DNA of 64,000 nucleotides from Gibbula magus (Eukaryota > Mollusca > Gastropoda > Trochida > Trochidae): the NCBI GenBank assembly GCA_936450465.1, contig OW388301.1, forward strand, positions 17,775,523 to 17,839,522, given 5' to 3'. A program made the position numbers and the translations under genes. Under the pieces are notes generated by a model. The model ran no database searches and was not told the origin of the DNA. It was given only the letters and a program-made list of their open reading frames with translations. Shown here one piece after another: positions 34,586-47,291 of the stretch (its first letter is position 1; each line of letters begins with the position of its first letter).

Positions 34586-36364
34586 ATCAATGATTGCTCA
34601 ATGGCGCTTGGAAAAAAAGAAGTTTATGAGAAGGATTGTCTGAACAGAAATGTCTTGAGGGCTGTTTTGAAAGTGTCTCTTGTGCTGATTTCTCTGAGGT
34701 ATAAGGGCAGATTGTCCCAGAGCACAGGAGCTGCAGGGGCAAATATAAGAACGATGGTGTCAGGTTTAAGAACTTATGTAAAAGATGTGTAGGTATACTG
34801 GTAATGGTCCTGCTACTCACTGGCATTCAGTTGTTATATGACGTTACAGCAAACTGAAAATCGGGAACTAATTTCACTAATTGTGATATTTGTAATAGTG
34901 CATACAATGTATACTAGTGATGATTTACCATAGCGAGGATAGTGTGTATTAATCATAACTCTTTTGAAACAAGTAATAATTATTTATTTATATAAACAAC
35001 CATGTCACACACTTACAATTTCAGAAGCACTTTGCTTCAAGAGAAATCAATGCAAAAAAGGCAAACAAACTGAAATATAAATTCCTTTAGAAGTTAAGCT
35101 CTTCCTTCCAATTATCAATGAACACTTTGAAAAGATGAAAGACTTCTATGAATGTCGACACAATAGAAGTCACGAAACAGCACTCATGATTAAACGAGGG
35201 AAGCACAAAAAGTGTCAAGTACAAACACATATTCTGTGAAGTAAAAGTTGGTTTAAAAACTAGTGATGATATAGAAAATAATATAATTAATCGCACGCAA
35301 GATAAACACAATTAAAAATTATTTTTCTGAAGTGAAATGAAATAATTGTTTATTTTTATAAGCAACCATGTCACACGCTTATATATCATTTCAGAAGCAC
35401 TTTGCTTCAAGGGAATCAATGTAACAAAAAGGCAAACAGACTGAAACGGAGATTCCTTTAGAAGTTAATTTCTTCCTTCCAATTAACATAGAACTCTTTG
35501 AAAAGATGAAAGACTTCTATGGATGTCGACACAATAGAAGTCACGAAACAGCACTCGTGATTCTAAGAGGGAAGCGTCCAGTACAAAGACATTTCTTTCG
35601 ATTGACATCTGAAGAAACTCGTCAGATCTCTTCAACGAATACAGAGAACACCTTCTTCGGACATAGTTTTAAAGAAGCATCATTTAAGATAGAATTTATA
35701 GCGTTATATTTATCTTAAGTACTGAGATTTGAAAAAAATACAAACAGAGGATTACAGTTCGCTGTATATTATAAAGAAATATATCAACATTACAAGCTGG
35801 CAATTGATGGCTGACATAATCAAGCAATCAAGTTTTTCAACGGTATATTATGACATGATTCTTTAAATACAAACATAATTACCTTATCTGAATTCATTTT
35901 GTTGATCATTCAAGATTTTATGGTCTGAGAGTGGCTCTAAAGTTTCCAATCTTTTACAGTAAATTTCAGCGTTCAAGTGAACACTCTTTGGTGTGTGAAT
36001 CTCACAGCATAATCGACGTGCTCGATCACTAATTTATCTAATTTAAAATATTAATGTTAAAATGTTTTGAGGCGAAGCAAGTGCTCCCATTCAACCCGAG
36101 GTAAATGTGCTTCGTCTTTGATCTTTTCAGCATTTCAACACTGAGCTCTCAACTCTGAAAACGTAATGATGAATAAATAGCTAAAATCCTTTTATGTGTT
36201 TTGATAGGACCTGTAATTGATTATTTAAAACGTAAAATAAGCAGATTGTTTTCATTTTACCCTATCCAAAATATAATACCATGTTACTGTATCCAAATTA
36301 TAGAAACATTTTATTGTATCTAAACCATAAATATACTTTTCTCGTATCCAGTTACAAAACTTAT

Positions 36365-36740
36365 TATCCCCGTTTAGCCTGAAGCAGGAGATATAGTATT
36401 CGGCTGCGTCCTTCCGTCCTAAACTACGAATTTTGTAACCTTTACTGTCATTTCACAAAGATTTTATCTTTGTCAGCGGGATATCTCAAGAACCGTTTGC
36501 TTGATTCTGTTCATATGATACACACATCTTCTCCTAGATTTTGGTGAACTTACAATAATGCTCAAGGTCACAGCAAAACTTTGACAATTTCAGCATGATT
36601 GATATCACATTTTCATCATTATCTTACACTTATGGTACTTTTAGGGAAGATTCAGGGCCCAGTCGATTTTGCTGATCTTGACATTATTTCTCAATTTTTA
36701 AGTATCAATTTACGACAGGGGGTCATGTCACCATGGGGAC
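36365..36740. repeat. Dispersed repeat 'tccccgt..ggctgcgtccttccgtcc'
   Basis: Resembles the start of the element at 10905 ('tccttccgtc') and contains 'ggatatctcaagaaccg' and 'caaggtcacagc', typical of mollusc interspersed repeats. Inserted at the minisatellite of block b. Confidence 0.4.
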
Positions 36741-36916
36741 AACAATTTGTTTTACTGTGAGCTAAGTTGTACATATCATTTAAAGATCATAACATCTACT
36801 CAAAGAACATCAAAGAACCAAACACCTCAAAATATCTAAATTTTTAAAGTGTTTATTAAACAACTTTTTACTTTTATTTTACTGCAATATGCACACAATA
36901 AAAACAAACGAAAACT

Positions 36917-37117
36917 TTATATATTCAAGTAAAAAACATACACTTTATGTTTATTTCCAATTTCCAGAATAATGCTTTTTGTTAACATTTCAAAATTGTC
37001 CATTCCAAGTTCTGATTCAGCTCGAGAAAACATCAGATTTGATGAAAGAACTGTCGTCCCCTGTGATTGTGATATCAACTTTTCTAACAAGAATTGATGA
37101 TTAGAATTGTTTTTCAA
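36917..37117 (-). pseudogene. Conserved minus-strand frame in block c, copy 2
   Basis: 66 residues, partner of 32552-32749. It keeps the frame through several substitutions (Ser-Gln/His, Ile/Leu, Gln/Arg changes), then diverges at the C terminus. Function unknown; coding status unproven. Confidence 0.25.
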
Positions 37118-37618
37118 TGTTTTATATCAAAGAACATTTTGTCTACATGACATAAGCCAGAGAAAGCAAGATTAATATGAAAAATCGAACTTAAAAATTA
37201 CTTTGTAGAATGATAATAGCTAATAGTTTCAGCCACTCAGTATAATATTTGTCTTTGGAGTTATTTTATCATTGTAAATACCTACATGCAGTTAAACCTT
37301 TGTTTAATCGAGATAAAATCGTAGAAATATCCTATCACGTTTTCCTATTGAAATCATATGCGATTTGTCTGAATCTATTCTCTGTGTTCAACAGTAGACA
37401 CTGTTCTTGTCAAATTTGTTATAACATTTAATAAAAGATAGTAGCTTAGTTTTTCTTGCACAAAAAAATTGCATTCGTATGTTGTGCAAAGATCAATTGG
37501 GTATGATCAGAAGACGGAAACACATAATCACGTTTGTCTTTAACGTCGATAACGTTAATGACGTCTGAATACCCTCCCTAATTAATTTCAAAGAATGAAT
37601 AGAATCGATCTGAGGTGA

Positions 37619-38376
37619 TCAGTAACGAGTGTATCCACCTCTACCGTCTCGTACAGTCACACAACGTCTCCTCATGGATCGCCGCGATGGCCAATCCAGG
37701 ACTTTAACACCAGCATTTGTGAGAACATTCTGCCGCAGAACTGGTGTATGGGGCCTAGCGTTGTCTTGCTGACACGTTAGTCCAGAGCCGCTTCTCTGCA
37801 TGAACGGAAGCAGAACACGTTGTAAAATCTGATCCCTTTACTTGACAGTATTTAAATTCCCTTGAACACTAACCAGTGGAGAACGACCTTGTGCACAGAA
37901 ACTCAAAAAGACCCCCAAACCATGACGCTGCTGCCAAATGGCTCAACTTCACGTACACACGGGCCCTGTCGTCAGCAAATCTCAAGGTTAATCGAGATTC
38001 GTCACTAAAAACAATGGAATTCCACTGTCGTTGAGTTAACCTTAAGTGCCTTTTGGCCCACGCAAGAGGGTTACAGCGATGAAGAGGTCTAAAGATAGAT
38101 CCTCTATATGCCCGAAGTCCAGCGGCACGCAAGCACTTTCTGACTGTTTGTGGGGTTATCATTCCACCAAACATCTCCCTACTTTTTGAAGTTGCAGTTA
38201 CAAAATGCTCCTGGCCGCGGGCAGTCTGCAACTGTTCCCGTTTGATGTACTCTCATCTTGAGATTAAAAATTGTTTGTAGGGAACAGTTGAATGCTCTTG
38301 CCACAGTTACCACATACTAACCAGCAAGAAGCCTCCCCATAGCGTGTTGACGTTGTTCATTTGTAAGATGAGGCAT
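37619..38376 (-). pseudogene. Tc1-like transposase, broken
   Basis: Start ATG at 38376-38374 opens with PHLTNEQRQHAMGRLLAG, then a TAG, an HTH-like segment, a frame change near 38215, TVRKCLRAAGLRA (38150-38110), FSDESRLTLR (second strand of the RNase H fold, first-Asp region) and QQDNARPH with the second Asp near 37765. The frame then runs from DWPSR directly into SMRRRCVTVRDGRGGYTRY and a stop. The NPIEHLWDEL segment that supplies the third acidic residue is missing, as is the GRPR linker region. Inactive; the family cuts and pastes at TA. Terminal repeats were not located. Confidence 0.9.
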
Positions 38377-40074
38377 TGTCAAAAGGTCATCAAAATTCAA
38401 CTTTAATTTTGATTTTCCAAATGAGCTTCAATGTGCTTACTCAGCTTATGTTATCATGCATCGATTGACCACATGATTTTGAGTTTGCATGTTCATTCAC
38501 AGTTTTTCGACTTTTGTGGCTACAAATTCAATGATTGTACGTGACTTCACAAATTCCCCACATTTAGAAGTCAAAACTATTACTTTCACTACAAATAGTG
38601 ATTAAGATATTTCAATGAACAGACAGAAACGATTTCATAAATTTACCGGTGTCAAGTATTCAATTTTGCTAACTATATTTGCTGTTTGCAAAATCATGAG
38701 GTCGAAAGGATTTGGTGCACATACATTACGATCAAAGGAGTCCTTTGTCTCAAGCAAAGTGCAGACGATTTTTCATTAGTTCTTGTCTTCCTCTCATGTC
38801 CAGGTTACGAAGCAAACACACCCCAAGCTCCAGACAGTATGAAGATATGTTGAAAATACTTAGTCAATTATTATGAAAGTCTTCAGGATGTATGTGCTCC
38901 ACAAATGGATATTGCCCATCTTTTTTCTTTTTAGATCTAGATTATGACATGTGATAGTCAAGTTCTCTTGACTCTTATAGAATGTTCCTGAGTTGTTCAA
39001 AGATATGTGGAAGAAGATTGGGATAAACCTTGATCTTTCTGAAAATATTTACGTGATAAGTCGTATATTGTTGATATATCACCATCAGGACTTCGGAATT
39101 ATTTGAAAAGAGAAAGTTGTGGTTAAGTCAGATCTCAATGATGATTAAAACGTTTCTATAACATTTTTACAATACTAATTATTAGGCATTAGTATTTGTA
39201 CACATTGGACAAAAAAATCGTCATAATGATTGTGATGTGTTTAAAATCAGACTGAAATGTCCTTGAAATGATCTTGAAAACGTATTCAAAATAAATAACC
39301 CCTTGTGCATGTAATGCATATTATACTGGTTATGTTTACACTATAGACTCGATGAACTACGTAATGTAGTGATGAAATGAAGTAATGATAATCCAGATGC
39401 AAATAAACTACTAATCAAGTTTGTATCATATTCATCTAGAAACATTTCAAAAAGTTGTTTTTTCATCTTTCATTTGTTTTAAAAATTCTATTCATCGATT
39501 AAGCTATCTGAAATAGAAACACAAAAAGGTTAAGTGGTTACCATATTTCTTACAGAATAAAGCAATCATATTGACATGAATTGTCTATAATTGCATTTCA
39601 AATCAATATTCCTGCCCTTTAAACACAAACTTTCCATTACTAAAAGTAACAATTCGAAAATGACATAACAAACAATTTAAACCCACGTAATGTGATGATT
39701 TAGCTGAGGATAATTCTAGTGCTTTTAGTTCATTCACAGATCAAATTGTGATATTTATTTTAGAAATGTGACACAGCGTGTAAATAGATGATTGTCCCTG
39801 AAGATCACATAGAGTATGATAGCAGTTCCACGTTTGCTAGTAGCAGTGGAAGAAACATAAAGGCCCATTTTCTAGGTACGATTTGTAGTTAAAACTTGTA
39901 GTGTTCAACTTCATTTGCAACACCAAAATCTTATCAGCTCATCTACAGAAGTACATACAATTCCATCTCGATCCAACAAGCTGATACTACAAATTGATAA
40001 AACAAATCACACCATGAGAACGGATCGCAAACCACGCACTGATTGATTGAAATATTACATGCAGTGAATCTCAA

Positions 40075-40293
40075 AACTTCTCTCCAGGAGGCGTAACTCT
40101 CGCCAGCCTCCATCATTGTTTATAGTTAAAGCTTCGCAGCATTTCCTTAAACTTTACGTGCTAACAGAGCACAGCGAAGCACCAAAAATACATATTTGTC
40201 TCTGCACCGAAACATTACGGAAATGCGGCAAGGTTTACATTAACAAGTGATATGGGGACTAGCACAAGTTAAACCTTGCTGGGGGAAGTTGTT
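40075..40293. mobile_element. Hairpin MITE (9-bp-TSD family), diverged copy
   Basis: Inverted halves 'gcgtaactctcgccagcctcc' (written as gcgtaactctcg + ccagcctcc) and 'ttaaaccttgctgggggaag' enclose 'gcagcatttccttaa'/'ttacggaaatgcggcaagg'. Flanks tgaatctca and ttaatctca are an 8/9 TSD. A duplicate is at 47751-47945. Confidence 0.65.
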
Positions 40294-40370
40294 AATCTCA
40301 ATTCAAAACGGAATCCTTCACTCACTAAGAGTATAAAAACGAAAGAATGAAAGAAACACCTACCATACAC

Positions 40371-40544
40371 CAACTTCCCTACGCAAGGCATAACTCTTTT
40401 AGCCTTGCAGTATTTCCTTCGCTTTTACGTGTCAAGATAGTTGTTCGCTGCACCTGAAAAGCATTATGGACTCTGATTTCGGCAAGACTTAAATCAGCAA
40501 GTAATGGAAACTGGCAAGTGTTATGCCTTGCGTAGGGAAGTTGA
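40371..40544. mobile_element. Hairpin MITE (9-bp-TSD family), short copy
   Basis: Starts CAACTTCCCTACGCAAGGC and ends GCGTAGGGAAGTTG, so the terminal repeats match perfectly over 14 bp or more. The interior is deleted to 174 bp. Flanks accatacac/actaaacat agree at 6 of 9. Confidence 0.8.
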
Positions 40545-41681
40545 CTAAACATTGACGGATGGAATATTCCACGTAGTGAATCTTACATCAGGGCAGAACC
40601 TGCACTCATTTATTTTGTATTTCACTAAACATGATGCATATAAACTCGACAAGATATATTGTTTTTCATGCGAGTATTGTATCCATTAAGAAGATTATTC
40701 CATTTCAACTTTCGTTTTACTCAAGTACCTTATGTTTCTCTCTGGAAACTTCTAAGATTATAATGTTGCAATAGATATATATAGATGGCCTTTAATCGCT
40801 CGAGTATTTATTTCTGGTATTTTACACTGCTATAGTAACACAAATGATGATGTCTACAACATTTCAAATTAAACGAATGTGAGCGCCACACTCAAACAAT
40901 CATGTACAGATCAAGCTGTGCTGAAAACTTGACCATAGGAGTCAGTGATATTTCATTAGTTTCAGTCAATAGAGATTCTTGGCAGTAGAAAGTGACGTAA
41001 TCTCCGTAAAGTAATTTTCAACGTTTTCAAAACTGCACAGTGGTTAATGATAAATACTACCTCATCTTTTTCTTTTTCTCCAAGACTTTTCAAAATATGT
41101 TCGCCTACAGGGAGAACGATATAGGATCATTTGTTCAATTTCATAGTGCTCATTCTGGCATCACGGGTTTCCATGTTGACGATAGACAATATATATAATA
41201 CAATTTAGGCATGTCTCATAGAATTGCGTAGTTTAATTAATCATCCTCACGATAAACTCAATTTACACTGAGTATATTTGCCTGTCTTACCCCTGTTGAC
41301 TACACTAACATAGTCGAACATCTCTCATTGACTATTCATCATTTTGGAAGAGGACAAATATTGGATAACTTGTTGAAGTGGCATCGAATGTAGTTACCCT
41401 GTCTCTGACCAAAAAGGACATCAGCTTCTCTAGTTAAGAAATATGATAATTGGAATTGAGTTCCTGCTCTTGTTGTTAGAGGCTGTTATGCAAACAGTCT
41501 AGAGAGACCGTCTATATATTCTAGTCAGTCGGATATTTAATTAAAACCTCTTCAAATTGACAGACACAATTCACTGTAATGATTCCCAATGTACACTTCA
41601 TGCACTGATTTGAAGGTTTGGACAAGTTCTTAACGTCCCAAAGTGTGCAACTGTTTCTATAGATGTCATTTCAATCTATTG

Positions 41682-41965
41682 CGATAGCGCAGTGGTTAGG
41701 ATGTTTGGCATCAGAGCAAGGGGTCCGGGTTCAAACACCATCAGGGCTCGGCACCTTTATCCTTCTTGAGAACTATTCCACTTACAATTAGGTTCGGATG
41801 CAATGCTATATGGAATTTCAGTTCAGTACTATTTATTGTCCATTTCCAGCCTTTGCTCGCAGGTTGTACCGCAATTAATAGCCACAATACAATGATACTT
41901 GCAGCCGTGATATGAGTGAAATACTCTTGAAAGCTGCGTAAAATCCCGGGCCCCAAATTATCTCA
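41682..41965 (+). mobile_element. tRNA-derived SINE, duplicated copy
   Basis: A box 'tagcgcagtggttagg', B box GGTTCAAACACC, body as in the 18161 copy, tail 'gtgaaatactcttgaaagc'. The flanking left sequence (ctatagatgtc) is the same as that left of the SINE at 48998, so both descend from one insertion. Confidence 0.85.
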
Positions 41966-43777
41966 ACTCATTGTGTTAGATTTGCAAATATCAGATAGAA
42001 ATAACTATTTTTCTTGATTGTCACAAGTACGTTTATATACACAGACATGATAAACATCCAAGATTAAAAAAGCTGGCTTAAATTGGCTTTTCAAACACTG
42101 AACAGTAAAACATTTAATGTATCGAAGATTTACATGTTTCAAGAGGGAACAGTATTGTTCTAACAAAGGGTTATACAAGAAATATATACACGGACATACA
42201 AGATGTATGGATAACTGATTTACAAAGAAATACATCAATAACGTGTTGAATATACATGAGTTATTAGCTAGACATACTACTAGATGAAAATGATATGACT
42301 TCTTCTGATATAAGCTATATCATCGGTTGATAGAATTTACAAATTATTTTAATGAGCTCTTTCTATGTTATGTATCATAGCAAACGTTATTTACCTATTG
42401 ACTTTAATTTAAATACAATGATACGTTCCCTACACGAGTTCATTTTATTGATCATCCAACATTTTAATGGTATGATTTGGGGTTTCTTATGTTTTTAAAG
42501 TATATTGATTTACGTGCCAAAGATTTAAGCATTTAATTGAACACTCTTTGGTGTGTGTTTATCATTGCATTATCTACATGTTGGATCAATAATTTATCTT
42601 ATTTCAAATATAAATGTGAAAATGTTATTTTTTTCTGGCGAAGCAAGTGCACCTATTCAGCCCGAGATAAATGTGTTTCGTCTTCGACCTTTCAGCATGT
42701 CAACACTGAGATCTCAACTCGGAGAACATAATGATGAATTAACAGCTTAAAGTCTTGTGTGTATTTTGAGAACGTTTTATGGATTATTTAAAACGTAAAA
42801 TAACCTGATTGTTTTAATTTTCCAATCTAAACTACGATTTTACTGTATCCAAAAATAAATTTAAGTTTTAGTGTAGCCATTTATAAATATCATTATTGTG
42901 TATCTAAATTATAAACATTGGTTAACTTTATCCAAAAATATCATTACAATAATCAACAATCTACACCAAAGAACAGTCAAGAACCAAAACCTGCTAAAAC
43001 GGATTGAAAGAAACATTAATTTTTGGTAATCAACTTTTTAATTTCCTCCAAAGACTTCATAACATCGACAAGATATATCTTATCAAAGTTTTTTTTCAAA
43101 GTGTTTATGCACAACATCTAACTACCTAGTTCAATAGGCACACAATAAAAACTTAATCGTTTTCTATTCAAATATAAAACATACAATTAACGTGGTGAAA
43201 TATTTTCCAATTTCTAGAACAATGCTTTTTGCTAACATTTCAGAATTGTTCATTCCACATTCAGATTCAGCTTAAGAAAACATCAGATTTGATGAAAGGA
43301 CTGTCCTCTCATGTGATTGTAGTGTCACCTTTTTCACAAGAATTGATGATTAGAATTGTTTTCAATGTTTTATATTTTTCATCAAAGAACATTTTGTCTA
43401 CTTGATGTAAGCCAGAGAACGCAAGATTAATATAAACAATTTAACTTTAAAATTTGACAGAATACAACTTCCTAAATCAACTTCTTCAGTAATGTCATCC
43501 ATAAAGATTATCAACCTACCAACCATATAACGTGATACTTGAAACGACCTTTCTCAACCGTATCACCCGGTACGAGGGACTTACAACATTGTAATTTCCT
43601 CCAGGAGGGTTTACACAGACAGTTGTAAACCCTGTTTGAAGGAATTATAATGATTGTAAACCCTGATATATTTGTTAAGATGACGGCTTGAAAGTAAAGA
43701 TCTGAAGTAACTACCTTAGACTAATTTTGAAAAATTTCTTAAATTTACGACAGAATATGTACAGCAAATGTTTTGCC

Positions 43778-43863
43778 CAAAGTGCGTCTCGAACCCGTAT
43801 CCACTATCAACTGTAGTTACTGAGTCAACGCCTCAGACTACTGCGCCAAGGGGGCAGACGAGA
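43778..43863 (-). pseudogene. tRNA-like sequence or SINE head
   Basis: The reverse complement starts GCCCCCTTGGCGCAGTAG and has GGTTCGAGACGC. CTGAG/CTCAG forms an anticodon-like stem with a 7-base loop. The D arm is too short, a 22-base insert precedes the T arm, and acceptor ends pair only partly. Not a working tRNA by eye. Confidence 0.4.
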
Positions 43864-44048
43864 TTTTACGGTAAAAAAGAAACTCATATAGCGCGGCTGT
43901 TAACAGGCTTACATCACCGAGGGATCCTCAATATAACGCGATAACAAGTAAAAAGCCTGTTTTACACTTTACAAAAACGGTTGATAATATAGATAACCCA
44001 TTCTACCTCGGATATGGTAAGGTTGTAGACCCTGATAGTCAGGAAAAA

Positions 44049-44221
44049 CATGGGTTATCCTTATATTATTAACTGAGGAAATGTGTCATATGACTTTTAC
44101 GAAACGAGTGTGAATTTTTTTACTGCCCGAGGTAGAGCGAGGATTATACATCAATTTGCACGAGATTCGTAAAAGTCATATGGCACACTTTCAAGTGTAA
44201 TCATTTCTTTATAACCCATTC
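44049..44221. mobile_element. Foldback element (~170 bp)
   Basis: 'catgggttat' ... 'atgtgtcatatgacttttac' on the left and 'gtaaaagtcatatggcacac' ... 'ataacccatt' on the right are inverted. Hairpin MITE; no TSD assigned. Confidence 0.6.
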
Positions 44222-44543
44222 TGTTCCATTTGATTCACGTAGAAATGATCAGGAATCGGCTCACTTCTCTTGCGACGCGAAACTACAGTGACGTCTAGAA
44301 CAATCGTTTTATGACATCACAGACGATGACATCCGGGAAGTCGCAGTGAAACAATTGTTGCTTAGCAAACGTGATATGTGCACATGTGCTCATATCAATA
44401 ATATTAACTCGGTTATTTTGAACTATATGGGTAATACTAAACATATTTAATCATTTTCGCTAATTATGGATTTTGAAGAATCTAAGTCAATTTAAGTTAA
44501 TTTCAAATAAAACAAATAAGAAACTAAATCTGTACTTGACTGA

Positions 44544-44545
<2 letters not shown>

Positions 44546-44574
<29 letters not shown>

Positions 44575-45060
44575 GGTTTATTCAATATTTAAGGTCCAGT
44601 GGCCCAAAGTACAGTTGATGTTTCATCATGACATCTTGAAATCACGTGACAAAGATACTGGTTTTGCTCGGGATATTAAAATGGCCATCACATGTTTTAT
44701 AAAAATGGCAACGGATTTTAAGACATCAATGTTATTAAAATTAAGTAGATTATACATGGTTTGTGGATTGACATTAATGTAATTTAAATACTTCTTTCTG
44801 CAGGCAGAAAAAGGATCACAACTAAGAATATGTGAAATTCGTCTTCACATGATATATCGTCCAGTGTATTACTATCCTTTCTAAAACGTTGCATCTTTAA
44901 AGAATGTAGTGGAATTCTAAATTTACATAGATTTCGTGAGAATGACTTATCATTAAGAAAAGTTATATACTTTTCCGGTCCAAACAACTCTTTACGTTGC
45001 GAGTAATGACTTAAATAACTTGATGATTTAACTGTTTCGGACCAATTTTGTATAAACATA
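44546..45060 (-). mobile_element. LINE 3' end with (TGTC)n tail, minus strand
   Basis: Read on the minus strand, 45059-44784 encodes a LINE ORF2 C-terminal segment: SYLSHYSQRKELFGPEKYI, NLCKFRIPLHSLKMQRFR and EDEFHIFLV, the pattern of the cysteine/His-containing tail of CR1/RTE-X-like ORF2 (the usual cysteines are mostly lost). A frameshift near 44800 continues to NVNPQTMYNLLNF. The 3' UTR has 'gggccactggaccttaaat' and ends in (TGTC)n at 44577-44546. 5'-truncated and dead. Confidence 0.75.
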
Positions 45061-45550
45061 TCCTCAATTCGTTATTTAAACATAAACAAAAATAGTTGCC
45101 TGTCACCAACATTTTGATTCAACCAACCATAAGAAAATCCACTTTTCAAATCATTTCATTTCAAACATAACGCCTCTTTATCCCCTTCTCTGGTTGATGT
45201 CATTGTTTGATATGACATTTCATCATAAGTTATTTCTTGGTCACTAGTTCGTAAATGTATTGATTTAAAAATAATCGGCCCAAGAATTATTTTTCTTGCA
45301 TCAAATGTTAATTTTGTAAACACGCTGTTTTGTAAATTCATCGATTCAGGTCTGAACCTATTTTGAATAATGTATAATGTTGAAATAGTATATCATATCA
45401 AGTTAAGGGTTTTCAAGAAAATTAAACAAAATATATTTGTATATTAAAGGTAGTGTTTCAAGAAAATGTGAGTATAGGTTACTTCATAGAATGATATACG
45501 ATCCTTTGTCTCAAGCAAAGTGCAGATGATATTTCATTAGTTCATGTCTG

Positions 45551-45781
45551 TTGAATGTTGCCATTTCATGTCCAGGTTACGAAGCAAACAAGTTCCAGAC
45601 AGTATATGATATGATGAAAGGACTCAGTCAATTAAGATGGAAGTCTTCAGGATGTGTAGGTTCAACAAATGGATATTGTCCAACCTTCGTCCTTGTCGAT
45701 CACGATTATAACATCAAGTCAAGTACTTCTTTTACTTTCAATGTTCCTGAGTTGTTCAAAGACTTGGAGAACTACTGTTGA
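45551..45781 (+). CDS. Exon-like open frame of unknown function, block d copy 3
   Basis: A 76-codon frame, or 69 codons plus stop if the exon starts at the acceptor tgtccag|GTTACG (45575). Residues include CPGYEANKFQTVYDMMKG, a pair of cysteines in GCVGSTNGYCP, and a Phe/aromatic-rich end closing with ENYC. In the two related blocks the same stretch (33495-33680 and 38800-38980) is full of stops and frameshifts; the acceptor AG is kept in copy 2 and is AT in copy 1. This pattern fits a terminal exon kept in one paralogue. Domain not recognised; no partner exon found. Confidence 0.35.
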   Translation: MNVAISCPGYEANKFQTVYDMMKGLSQLRWKSSGCVGSTNGYCPTFVLVDHDYNIKSSTSFTFNVPELFKDLENYC

Positions 45782-46001
45782 CAAGAAGACATAAAACAGA
45801 TATGATTTATATATATAAAACAAATATTGGAAAATTATTTTTAAATGAAGTGGGGCAATGTAATAGGCCTTTTTGAAATAATTGGAATTTTGAGAGAGAT
45901 TTATTACATTGTACCACGCCAAAAAAACTTGCCAATCGATATTTCATCATTCGGACATTTCGAGGCCTTTGCCATGGGCATTCTATAAATTGAAATGATG
46001 T

Positions 46002-46086
46002 AGAATGAAGAACAATTTTATGGAAACACAACTTCTTTATTCTAGAATAAAGAAGTTGTGTGTCCATGAAATTGTTCTCCATTCTT
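46002..46086. repeat. Near-perfect 85-bp palindrome
   Basis: 'agaatgaagaacaatttta' and its complement 'aaattgttctccattct' flank 'acacaacttctttattcta' | 'gaataaagaagttgtgt'. The centre is TTCTAGAA. It is an inverted dimer of the end seen at 31935 and 56303. It will extrude a stable hairpin. Confidence 0.85.
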
Positions 46087-47291
46087 TGGTATTGAAATAG
46101 AAAAAGAAGAGTGGGCTCCTATAAAAAAACAAAAATGAACCAATGCCAGACACGTTTGAAAATGTATATACGTCAGGGATCAAAATATTGATTGAATGAA
46201 TTATTGTTCCAAATGTCCATGGAATGTATTGATCATATAAGAAGAGAAAGTAAAGGTTCAATTATTGATTATTAAATAAGTTTAGACATGAGCGATTTCA
46301 AAAGCCAAAATAGTCTCTTAAATCTAACCTAGTAAAGTAAAGAAACTTTGGCAAGGTAGCAAACGGAGCCGTGTTGTTAAATGTTCAGCACGAGCTTCGT
46401 ACAGTCATAGTTAATGAACGTAGTTTCAAGTTTAAGAACATGTGTAAAACAGATATAAATATAAAGGTCCTGCCTCTCACTGACATTCAATTGTTGACGT
46501 AATAGAAAAATGAAATTCATTAACCAATGGTTTTCATTACTTGCAACATATGCACTAATGTACAAACTGCATATATTACTATACTGTTTATGGTTTACCT
46601 TATAGATGATAATTATGTATTAATCGACCTCATAAATTCTTTTGATCCAATCCATTATGAAGAATAATATTTCAAGATGTTTGAACTCAATGAACTCAAT
46701 ATCGTGCATAGGTAACGGAATTAAAAAAAATATGCCAATAAACAAATTATCAAATTTGTTACATCTCCCTCAAGAAATCATTCAACACAATCGTTTTATA
46801 ATCTCTTATTTGTGTTTACAAATTCATCGATTAATGCTTTCTGAAGAAAAAAGCTGAGAGGTCAGCATATTTCTTATAGAACTAAATAATCATATTGACA
46901 TGTATTGCCAATAAGTGCAATTCAAATCAATATTCCAGCTCTAAGAACACAAACTTTCCATTACTAAAAGTAACAATTCCATCATGACATAACAAACAAT
47001 TTAAACCCACATGGTGTGACGATTTAACCGAGGGCAATTCTAGTGCTTCTAGTTCCTTCACAGCTTAAATGTGATATTTATTTTAGAAATGTGACACAGC
47101 GTGTAAATATATGATTCTCCCTGCAGGCAATCCGTCCGAACGATCACTTAGATTATGATATCACTTTCATGTTTGCTATGAAGCAATTGCAGAAAACGTA
47201 AAGGCACTTCTCTACCATTTGTAGTTACATCATAATTTGCACTGTGAGAACAACTCTTCAACAGAAATACATACAAGTCCATGTCGATCCA

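Noticed and set aside
43778..43863. Functional tRNA gene
   Set aside because: D arm too short, position 33 not U, acceptor stem mismatched; kept only as a tRNA-like remnant.
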